Shown in pieces: positions 55,440 through 64,000 of a stretch of 64,000 nucleotides of DNA. The notes under the pieces are model-generated. The model was not told the origin of the DNA and made no database searches. It saw only the letters and a list, made by a program, of their open reading frames with translations. Source of the DNA: Omphiscola glabra (Eukaryota > Mollusca > Gastropoda > Lymnaeidae); NCBI GenBank assembly GCA_964017045.1, contig OZ024794.1, positions 23,231,359 to 23,295,358 on the forward strand. Reading direction: 5' to 3'. Position 1 is the first letter of the stretch. Each line of letters opens with the position of its first letter. The position numbers and the translations under genes are program-made.

Positions 55440-55507
55440 ATGAATGAAATATGATGACACTGATTTCCCGACAGAAAATTCCCGGTAACTGTGCTAAATG
55501 GGATTCT
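55440..55507 (+). repeat. Repeat-A-like fragment, left host of the TTAA element
   Basis: AAAATTCCCGGTAACTGTGC then TAAATGG corresponds to AATTCCCGATAACTGCGC then TAAATGA in repeat A. Directly beyond the TTAA element, GCGTAATCTTTTCTTT corresponds to the next part of repeat A. I infer that the element split this copy. Confidence 0.55.
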
Positions 55508-55511
55508 TTAA

Positions 55512-57211
55512 GGGGGGAGGTACACCCAGAACATAGGTCGACTACTAAAAAATTCACACAAAAAAAACTATTGAAGTTACAAGTGTCAAATTTGCACTGA
55601 AGCTAGAGGAATAGCCATTCTACCATAATAACACAAAAAATAACCATTAAAAAGTAATACATAATAGTTTGCTTATATTGGAAAAAAAAAAGAAAAATGG
55701 GATGTTGAAAATTGGCATGTCAGACTAAAAAAATTAGATAGAATGTTTTAAGCTCAAATTTATTATACTTTTTTAACCATATAGAAATATGGATTAGCTA
55801 TGGCATGAACTAAGAAAAATGTGAGAAATTGAATACTTTTGATATCACAGGATCCCAAAGTAACCTAATTTTGAAATTTTAAAATCAAATTTTGATAAAT
55901 TGTAAAATGTGTAATTATTAATATATTGTAATATGCTTAGTTGCTGCCATAGACAATTATATTATATAGCATCATGCAAAATTTCAAACAAATTGGTTGA
56001 CATTTTAAAAAGTTATCATTTTTTATGTGAACTAAATGTCAAAATTTTGTGAATGAACACGCATTAATTTTGTTCATAAAGTAAATGAATTCTTTAATTT
56101 TAATGACCCCCTGAAAGATAAGGATATCATTTAGCTTCAACTTTTGACTCTTCTAACCCTAATTTAAGCCTTCTTCTGGTTCTTTTAGCTTCTAAGGACT
56201 TGTTTTTTTTGTTTTTGTGCTTTCGATCCGCATAGCGCCCATCGTAATAAAATAATTGAAAGTAAACAGACCAAGGGAAAGCTGTAAAAATCTTAGAGGA
56301 GCCTCCTATTTTGTGGATCCATCATTTAAAAGAAGGCTTGCTAATGCCACATCAATGTTGACAGCTCTTAAACCATTATATTTGTTCTTAGGGCACATTT
56401 TCAATATAGTACTATTCATCGATTCGTTCGTATTTTGATTATAACTATCTAGATATTTACTAAATATACTTGGATGTGAAAGGTATACAAAATTGGCCTA
56501 ATTAAATTCATTGCTGACTACTGATACTGATTCACTTTTATTATAATAAACATTTAAAATTAATCTTCACTTTAATCTCAATGAGAATCATTTACTCCAT
56601 AGATGTCTTTCAATTTAATTTCTGCCCTGTTCTGGGTGGGCGTGGCATATGGTGTTTCAAGAACACTACACTTGGGTATTTTAATTTTAGTCAAGCCAAG
56701 GGTAATTCATCTTGAACTTGAACGATTGAATCAATTCAGATTGTTTTATTTTATTTCCATTTTAAATCTCCACATTGGGACCAATATTAGGCTTAATATA
56801 TCTATTTTTATGAAACATTCGTTTCTTTGAATATTTGCTATCACTAGGCATTGTATAAACAAATTATAAACAAATATTAAGACAATTATAATGTTCACAC
56901 ATTTTTTTTGTTTATTTCTATGGAAACTGCCATATTTAAAATGACTGATCATTGTATTAAACAATTATTGGGGAGGTCATCATTGTTTTAAAACAATTAA
57001 TTCAGAAAAAGTATAATGATTTTTATTTTTTTGGGGTAATTTCTGATACTACCCCTTCTAATAAAAAATTCATAGCTCAAAAACTATTTAACATAAATTA
57101 AAAATAATTACACATAATTGTGCAGAATTGAATACACTTTAATTTGATATCAATGATTATTGCTAAATCGAAAATTAGCCTTTTTCCATTTTTCTCGGTG
57201 TACCTCCCCCC
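55512..57211. mobile_element. 1.7 kb TTAA-flanked DNA transposon, non-autonomous
   Basis: The ends are perfect 15-base inverted repeats: GGGGGGAGGTACACC at 55512-55526 and its complement at 57197-57211. Similarity continues a few bases inward (AGAA). TTAA stands immediately outside both ends (55508-55511 and 57212-57215). A TTAA target duplication is characteristic of piggyBac-type and Kolobok-type transposons. The interior is very AT-rich with no frame above 75 codons, so no transposase is encoded. It is either a large MITE or a decayed copy. Confidence 0.82.
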
Positions 57212-57341
57212 TTAAAAAAAAACATTTTGCGTAATCTTTTCTTTGTTTTTTTTGTGAAAAAAAAAATAATAAATCTTAACCTAGACGAAAATATGGTTGC
57301 AACTTTATTTTACAAAATATTCTACAAACAAATTGACTGCT

Positions 57342-57366
57342 ATATATATATATATATATATATATG
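57342..57366. repeat. (TA)n microsatellite
   Basis: About 12 TA units. Confidence 0.95.
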
Positions 57367-57439
57367 GAAACACATTGCTAGAAGCTATGTTTTACTAAAA
57401 CCTTCTAAAAATAGTAATATTGTGTAACTAGATATAGCC

Positions 57440-57900
57440 CGCAAAACTTTGGCGGCATCAAGGCGTGAACTTCCACCTACTAAAGTTACTTCACAAAACA
57501 TGAACTCAAGCTACACCCCTTAAACCCTCCCACCCCCCAAAAATGATACGTCACTGCACACTTTTTATTTCACTTCCATGAATTATATTAAATATTCTGA
57601 TGTTCCAACCACTTTTAAACCGCATATTTTTTACACCATACTTAAAATGAGATGATTTCATTTTCCGAAAGACAATATTACGCGCCAAACGCAGAATTGA
57701 GTTATATAAAAAAAATTATCATTTAGCGTAGTTATCGGGAATTATATTTTGCGCGCTATTGAACCAAATTTCCTTTCAGACATATAGAATTATTTATAGT
57801 ATACTCTCAATCCCAACTTCGCTGAATATGAATAGAAAGGAACCGGAAATGAAAGTAGTAAATTATGAAGCAGTCCACGAGTCATATAAGAAGCGTCATA
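57440..57900 (-). repeat. Dispersed repeat A, inverted copy
   Basis: Reverse complement of the 7205-7672 copy. Matching landmarks include ATTATATTTTGCGCGCTATT and TTACGCGCCAAACGCA, and C-rich CCCACCCCCC at the position of the poly-G in the other copy. The 62-codon plus-strand frame inside it is not a gene. Confidence 0.75.
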
Positions 57901-59423
57901 TATATAAAAGATGCTATGTGACGTATTCTGGTGTTAAAAATGACTAACCCTGTTGTACGCATGCAATGCGGGTTGATTGACAGACATTCTGACCAGATGG
58001 CAAAACGAACTAATATGCTGTTGGGTCTTATACGGGCCGATTGGGTCGGCTCCAACCATTTGTATCATTTCTAATGTGGTCCTTTTTGTTTTAATCTAAT
58101 CCCCAGACCAACATTACATATATGTTCGTCATTACAATATTTTTTTTTGAAAAGCATAATAAAAAGATCAAGTTTGTGAGCAGCCTATTTAAATAATTAA
58201 TTTTCTAAAATAATTTGAAGATGCAAGTTAAAATCATCCTTTCATACTGCCCATCTATTTTATTTATAAGAATGAGCTAGGCCGATCGTAACGCCAAAGT
58301 ACCAAAAAGATTTAAATGCGTTCGGATTCCATAATTATTTTCTATTATTTTACGAAAATCAAATAAATTTAAATGCGGAAAAAATATTAAATATCCGCTT
58401 TTATTTTAGTAAAAGTTTAAGTATTATTATAAATTACAAAAACATTTAAATTAACGACTAAGGAACTATCTGAAGCCTTTTATATGCGTTTGAAAGTTAT
58501 GAAAAAACATTTAATAAAAAAATTATGATCAAAGAATTACACCGTAATCACATTTATCGGGAAAACCCAAACATCAGTAGTTTTGAGTGCGTTTTTGGTG
58601 CGTTGTTAATATTGCGAAATAAAATTAAAACACGCAAATGACCTTATAGCGCGAATCGCCAATGTTAGCCAAAACTCACAAGTTTCTTTGATTTAAAAAC
58701 CTCGTGTTAGAAAACTGATAATTTATTTTCCCTTTCTTAAAAGTAAAATTACTAAATATAAATTTTTGCTTTTTAAATTGTCAATAAAACACACAAAAAT
58801 TTTAGCTTTGTGTTTTTAACATTTAATAAGGTTTTAATTTTTTTTTCCAAATCCCAAAAAATATACTTTCTTTATATTGATAACAGTACGTTACATTTCT
58901 AATATGCTGACAGAGTAAGTCATTTTTGAGGCTTAACACAGTGTTAAAAATTCGCATTTGTTTGAACCGTATTAACTATAACTAATATTGTTTCGCAACG
59001 TTTTCGCTCAGCTTTAAAAAAAAAATATATTGTGGGGGAAAATAAACAGGATGCGCTTGTTTTGACTTATCCTCGAGGAACAATAAAATGTTGCAGTCTT
59101 CTGTTATTCATTGCACCTGTGCTGGTGTCTTAGTGTGAAGCACCGACTGACTGCACTAAATGATGACACGTTTTTGCATACCGTTTCACGCCAACATGAA
59201 TGTAGTCCCGTTACAGAAATCTGATGCCTGATACCGCAATGGACGGATGAAATGTGTCAGGATTTGAGGTTAGCACGAGTGCTGAAGTCTGAGAGCACCG
59301 GTTCTGCGAGCCGGGTCATGTCTTGGCGTTTATTAATGGCCAATGGGAGAGACCCCACGAGAGGGGAGCCATGGGAATTCTTTCATGTCCGTGAACCTCC
59401 TGCGATGTTATTGGATATGGCTT
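57901..59423. other. 1.5 kb very AT-rich low-copy stretch
   Basis: No frame above 63 codons and no repeat seen by eye. G+C rises only at 59100-59420. Confidence 0.45.
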
Positions 59424-59930
59424 GTTCGTATTCTTCGGTGTAGGTAGGACGTATACTTCGGTGTGGGTAGGTCGTATACTTCGGTGTAGGTAGGTCGTAT
59501 ACTTCGGTGTGGGTAGGTCGCATACTTCGGTGTGGGTAGGTCGTATACTTCGGTGTGGGTAGGTCGTATACTTCGGTGTGGGTAGGTCGCATACTTCGGT
59601 GTGGGTAGGTCGTATACTTCCGTGTGGGTAGGTCGTATATTTCGACATGGGCAGATCATGAACGTCAGGGTGGGTAGGTCATAAACTGGGTGTGGGTAGG
59701 TCATGTACTTCTGAGTGGGTTGACCATACACTTCGTTGAGGGTAGTTCGTATGCTTCAGCTTGGCTAGGTCATGCACGTCGGTCTGGGTAAGTAATATGC
59801 TTCGGTCTGAATAGGTCCTATACTTAAGCGTGGGTATGTTATATACTTAGTAGTGCGGCTAGGTCATATATTTGGTGTGGGTAGATCAAATACTTGGTGT
59901 GGGTAAATTATATACTTGTGTGGGTAGGCA
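59424..59930. repeat. 23-bp minisatellite, about 20 copies
   Basis: Unit TGTGGGTAGGTCGTATACTT then CGG. Well conserved to about 59640, then progressively decayed. Because 23 is not divisible by three, minus-strand frames (RPTHTEVYDLPTPKYTTYPH repeats) of 69-110 codons open in all frames. They are artefacts. Confidence 0.95.
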
Positions 59931-60790
59931 GTGTTCATCGATTAAATGTGGAATTGGGGATGTGGTTAGTAGGTACAGAGGATTCAGTAGATCACATATA
60001 TTTCCAGCTTAATTGAAGATTGCTCAAGGTCACCTTAATGATGTGAAGTGTCACCAGTTTCGGTTATTATATGATGAATAAAGTTTTGGACACAAAGATG
60101 ACCCATAGTCTTTGATTCCGATGATAGTTTTTATTTTTTAAATTTTCTAATCAGTAACTTGTAATAATACTCAGTACTCACATCTATCAGTTTCTATAAC
60201 TATATTCTCCTCACTAGAAACGCCCCTGGTACTGTTGTCTAAAGGACTGCTTTTCGCCCCTGTGCTGTGGGCATTGTTCAATAGCCCTGACTAAAGGAAA
60301 ATCTAGGGGTGGGATGTGCACATGATGTGCCGAGGAAAATAACCCAAAGTCTCTGCTAGGGGAGGTCAGTGGAGGCACGGGGGAAGCCGACAAGCTGTGA
60401 TGACCAGGTCAATGCAGAAGGGAAGAAACTCTGAAGCAGCTTCCTTAAAGGAGATTATCTCCCCAGAAGGGGATTTCTTAAGCTTATTAACTGTAGGGGT
60501 GGTCTTCGAATGCTGGTCTAATCGGCACTGATTTAGACGGCAATCAATTTATTTATACAACTGTTCGATAGTGTGGATACAGACCAGTCAATGAACTTTC
60601 AGATAAGCTTAGTGCCAACAAAAGTGTGTCAAAAAGGTGGGATTTATTCCCCCCCCCCCCACAGTTTAGTACGTGCAACTGATTGTTTATATTATCCAAC
60701 ACCATTTTAGGTTGTTTAAAATGGTAGTACATTTCATCTTAACGTTAAGAATATAATCTTTCATAATTGTATATTGTTATTATTATTATT
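59931..60790. other. Low-copy stretch, no gene seen
   Basis: Balanced composition at 60220-60500. Poly-C at 60651-60660. (ATT)n at about 60778-60792. No gene evidence. Confidence 0.4.
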
Positions 60791-60799
60791 ATAAGACGT

Positions 60800-61150
60800 T
60801 TTTTTTTTATAGCGTAGTACCCCAACCTAGGGCTGGGCTCAACACGCTGTACATACAATTTAACAAACATAATCATGAACTTAAAAATTAACATACATTA
60901 ATTAAATAAAAAAAAATAAAATGTGTATTCGCTCCAACCATTCCAAACTATTTAAATGTAAGCCATGGGCGGCACCCAGCAGCATCGTCTATCGGTCAGA
61001 GGGGGAATCAGTCAGGATAGTAGAGTTTAAAGAGATGTGTTTTGAGTGCAGTTTTGAAAGCTGTGATGGTTGGTATATTGCGGCTGGTGATGATGTCCTA
61101 AGGGAAGTTGAACGCATCAGGCAAATTTAAATTAGAGTCTACACTGGAAG
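60800..61150 (+). repeat. Probable dispersed repeat (TATAGCG...AACACGCTGTACAT type)
   Basis: TTTTATAGCGTAGTACCCCA followed by GGGCTCAACACGCTGTACAT, and later GATGTGTTTTGAGTGCAGTT and TTGAAAGCTGTGATGG, resemble a sequence type I have seen scattered in several animal genomes. I cannot name the family and there is no second copy here. The 69-codon frame at 60921-61130 is part of it and not a supported gene. Confidence 0.35.
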
Positions 61151-61463
61151 TTAACAGTGGTGGGACTGGGTATATCCCCCTGGAGTAAATTAATGGGCGT
61201 GAACTTTGTCCTGATGGTGTTCTGGTTCATGGTAGCAAATCTATGTAACATATTTGAAGCTATTCCAAAGCGAGACGCCATGAGTTTTGCTTTCAATGGA
61301 TTTAGAGCAAACGACAATGACTTACAGTATAAAGTAGTTACCTTTTGATTTTCAATGAAATTGTTATGTTGATTTACGTTTTTATCTCAGTTTTCTTTGT
61401 TTTGTTTATTTGCAGAAAAGATCAAAAGGGAAGGGTGGGGTGAGGGAAAGGTTTCGAGATACC

Positions 61464-61562
61464 GACCCATCCCTGCATATGCTGCCCCATCCCTGCATAA
61501 GCTGACCCATCCCTGCATAAGCTGACCCATTCTTACATAAGCTGCCTCATCCCTACATCTTC
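61464..61562. repeat. 20-bp minisatellite, about 5 copies
   Basis: Unit GACCCATCCCTGCATAAGCT, decayed at the right edge. Confidence 0.9.
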
Positions 61563-61589
61563 TGGACCCAAACCTACATAATTCAGCCT

Positions 61590-62060
61590 TAGACTTTAAT
61601 CAAATGCCATACTTTTACGGCAGACGAGAGATCTTTCTCTGATGACGTCATTAGAGAAGTTCCATTAAGCCTCTGATCCATGCATCGTAGCGGAGCATCC
61701 CATTTGTGATCTTACAATGAGCGGTAGAGCAAATTACAAGCTATTAAAAGTGCTTTGTTTCCCTAATTCCAACACTGATCCTGAATAGTTGAACTGTTTC
61801 AGCTCAACGGTCGAGTCACATGGGAGGTGGGGGAGAGAGAGAGATAATGCGGGCTTTGTCTAGATCGGATTATTCAAATGAGAGAGGAAGGTCAAAGTGA
61901 CATTATCGCGGCGCCAGGGTAGAATGGGGAGATGGAGCCAATGTACAGTCTCATCAACAACCGCGAAATTCTGTTTTAATCGCCCTCAGTTAAACAAAGG
62001 CAGCACCAAGGTTTCTTGCACTGCAGTTATTTCATACAGCGTCAACTTCCCGCGTGCCCA
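61590..62060. promoter_or_regulatory. Low-repeat island with CRE and DR1-like motifs
   Basis: Complex, balanced sequence with a full TGACGTCA palindrome (61643-61650), AGGTCAAAGTGAC (61889-61901), a direct repeat of nuclear-receptor half-sites spaced by one base, and an ACAAAGG SOX-type motif near 61995. A short (GA)n at 61833-61842. No frame or transposon explains it. A regulatory role is inference from motifs that also arise by chance. Confidence 0.25.
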
Positions 62061-62295
62061 CCTGGTTGGTGTTTAAATCTCGTGAAACAACAGAGTCACC
62101 CCCAGATCAGCAAACCAGAATTATCATTGTGTCAATGTCATACCGCCTACGGGACTCCATCTCCGGGTTTAATTTCGGAGTATGCCTTCTGTTAAATGAG
62201 TCGCCATCCAAGTTTAACGGGTACCACCCACAAGAGGTGCTGGCGCTCCACCCAAACAGCACCTTGGAAAAATAGTATACGTGCAAGCTGTGATA

Positions 62296-62428
62296 GTGGC
62301 GCCTAACACTGTAGAGATCAGATGGGGCGCCTAGCACTGTAGAGATGAGATGGGGAGCCTAACACTGTAGAGATCAGATGTGGCGCCTAACACTGTAGAG
62401 ATCAGATGGGGCGCCTAACACTGTAGAG
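62296..62428. repeat. 28-bp minisatellite, about 4.8 copies
   Basis: Unit AGATCAGATGGGGCGCCTAA then CACTGTAG. Confidence 0.95.
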
Positions 62429-62493
62429 CTGAAAAAGTTGGTCACTTTAAGGAAATTCTGAGATGTTTGGAAGGGCGTTTAAAGTAATTAATC

Positions 62494-62623
62494 AGATATA
62501 ATTGGACTTTGCATATGTGAGCTGAAGTAGCTCAACATTAATTATATGAGATGAGCTTAGATATAATTTGACTTTGCATATGTGAGCTGAAGTAGCTCAA
62601 TATTAATTATATGAGATGAGCTA
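62494..62623. repeat. 65-bp tandem duplication
   Basis: Two nearly identical copies beginning AGATATAATTGGACTTTGCA and ending ATATGAGATGAGCT. Confidence 0.95.
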
Positions 62624-63143
62624 GTTCGAGAATTTTTTTGTCGCTCTCTCTGAAAATATTATGTTGAGGAAAAAGAAATGAAACCTTAATTTCGCCCGCA
62701 TGTGAAGTTTATCAAATTTGACGGATCAGAGTAATTATACATTTTAACATAAATAGAAGAAATAATGATTCTAGTGTCACCAAATGGCAGTCGTGGCAAT
62801 AACGTCACAGGGATGGGCCAAAACAACATGAATTATCGAGATTTTAGACAATGTTATAGACACTGTTATAGACACTGCGAACCTCTTTTGGGGTCTATTG
62901 AAGCTCCAAGTTTCGCCTGATGCCATCTGAGAAGAAAGAGAGGGGAAAAAACTGGTATTCACTGGAGACAACTGACTGTGACGTATCAGGAAGGACTTGA
63001 CGACTAACCTCCTGTCCACGCCCTATGATGAATCTCACGGGAGCCCGAGACACGCAGCTCCTGACCAGTACCGTCTGCCAGACTGATAGCTTCCCTTTGG
63101 TTATTGACCTTCCCAGTGTAACTCAGGTCGTCATTAGCTCTCA
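62624..63143. other. Low-copy stretch, no gene seen
   Basis: An 80-codon minus-strand frame (62777-63019) has no recognised domain. Short duplication of ATAGACACTG at 62855-62880. Confidence 0.4.
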
Positions 63144-63588
63144 TTTAGAGCATTGGGCTCCCTGTTGGCTATATTTCGAGCTTTCAATTTTCTGTTTTTA
63201 TAAAGATGAAATCGGCGCGTTTGATGTTTTTATTGAGAGCATTGGGCTCCCTGTTGGCTATATTTCGAGCTTTCAATTTTCTGTTTTTATAAAGATGAAA
63301 TCGGCGCGTTTGATGTTTTTATTGAGAGCATTGGGCTCCCTGTTGGCTATATTTCGAGCTTTCAATTTTCTGTTTTTATAAAGATGAAATCGGCGCGTTT
63401 GATGTTTTTATTGAGAGCATTGGGCTCCCTGTTGGCTATATTTCGAGCTTTCAATTTTCTGTTTTTATAAAGATGAAATCGGCGCGTTTGATGTTTTTAT
63501 TGAGAGCATTGGGCTCCCTGTTGGCTATATTTCGAGCTTTCAATTTTCTGTTTTTATAAAGATGAAATCGGCGCGTTTGATGTTTTTT
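63144..63588. repeat. 89-bp array, 5 copies
   Basis: Unit TTGAGAGCATTGGGCTCCCT then GTTGGCTATATTTCGAGCTT, TCAATTTTCTGTTTTTATAA and AGATGAAATCGGCGCGTTTG. Copies 2-5 look identical and copy 1 differs at its left edge (TTTAGAGC), so expansion is recent. The 118-codon plus-strand frame is an artefact. Confidence 0.97.
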
Positions 63589-64000
63589 TTATGAGACTTA
63601 CTTTCCAAGCCAAATATTTATACATGCACAGTGGAGGCACCAACAAAACAGCTCACAGAGTAGCGTAAGCCGCAGCTGAACACATATGAGCTGTTATGAC
63701 ATTTAAAAAAAAACAACCCCGTAGAAACCCTTTTGATGCTCCACTGTAATATATTTAGAAGCCAAGAAGTTGGTTTGATCAGTTTCACGTTAAGAGAACG
63801 ACTTAATGCTTGGCTCTTCTTCTACAAACATAAATTATTTTAAGATAAATCGAGGCTGATGAGAGACGGTTCAGTACAGAGTCTGCTTTAAGAGATAAAC
63901 GATTGCAAGAAAAGTACTAGCAAAACACAAACATTAAACCCAGAGATGTTCCGTAAGACAAGAAGTACGCCGGAATGACCATTTGATGGGAGCGGAAGGA
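63589..64000. other. Low-copy stretch at window end
   Basis: Nothing recognisable. Confidence 0.4.

Noticed and set aside
55512..57211. A transposase gene in the TTAA element
   Set aside because: No frame exceeds 75 codons and none shows a DDE-type motif that I can recognise.
62777..63019. An 80-codon minus-strand gene
   Set aside because: No domain, signal or conserved pattern, and its length is expected by chance.

Overview
This 64 kb window looks like intergenic or deep intronic DNA from an animal nuclear genome. It carries tRNA-derived SINEs, non-LTR retrotransposon remnants, solo LTRs, hAT-type and TTAA-type DNA transposons, many minisatellites and a 200-N assembly gap. The SINE and LINE styles, together with many poly-G/poly-C runs, would suit a lophotrochozoan such as a gastropod mollusc. 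That taxonomic guess is inference. I found no convincing host protein-coding gene, rRNA gene or functional tRNA gene. Almost every long open frame lies inside a tandem repeat and is an artefact.

Layout. 1-9.8 kb: low-copy AT-rich DNA with short minisatellites, a 48-bp array (5.1 kb), a hammerhead-like fold inside an inverted repeat (4.8 kb), a hAT-type MITE (6.84 kb) and one copy of dispersed repeat 'A' (7.2-7.7 kb). 9.8-17.5 kb: a 31-bp array, repeat 'B', a long imperfect palindrome (11.26-11.73 kb), more minisatellites, a SINE next to a MITE with a perfect 8-bp target duplication, a 42-bp HindIII-containing array and a LINE tail. 18.6-26.5 kb: further arrays, a tRNA-like SINE head, a third MITE relative and a LINE 3' end whose tail is tandemly duplicated. 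26.6-29.6 kb: a 65-copy, 46-bp satellite with an internal 1,058-bp higher-order duplication, abutting a tRNA-like SINE head. 30-35.3 kb: a second hAT-type MITE and seven tandem arrays. 35.6-36.1 kb: a solo LTR with a 5-bp target duplication. 37.8-38.8 kb: a 23-bp array open in several frames. 41.8-42.0 kb: gap. 43.0-43.5 kb: a complete SINE with 15-bp target duplications. 46.1-48.2 kb: a 5'-truncated LINE interrupted by a second solo LTR and carrying an in-place inversion of about 360 bp. 49-53 kb: minisatellites and a fourth MITE. 55.5-57.2 kb: a 1.7 kb TTAA-flanked element nested in older repeats. 57.4-57.9 kb: repeat 'A' again, inverted. 59-64 kb: more arrays and a low-repeat segment with transcription-factor-like motifs.

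No genes are seen to work together here. What can be read is history: nested insertions, an inversion, and tandem amplification that in several places starts from transposon ends. A few low-repeat, moderately GC-rich islands (23.4-23.7, 40.0-40.4, 54.4-54.9 and 61.6-62.1 kb) are the best places to look for conserved regulatory DNA.
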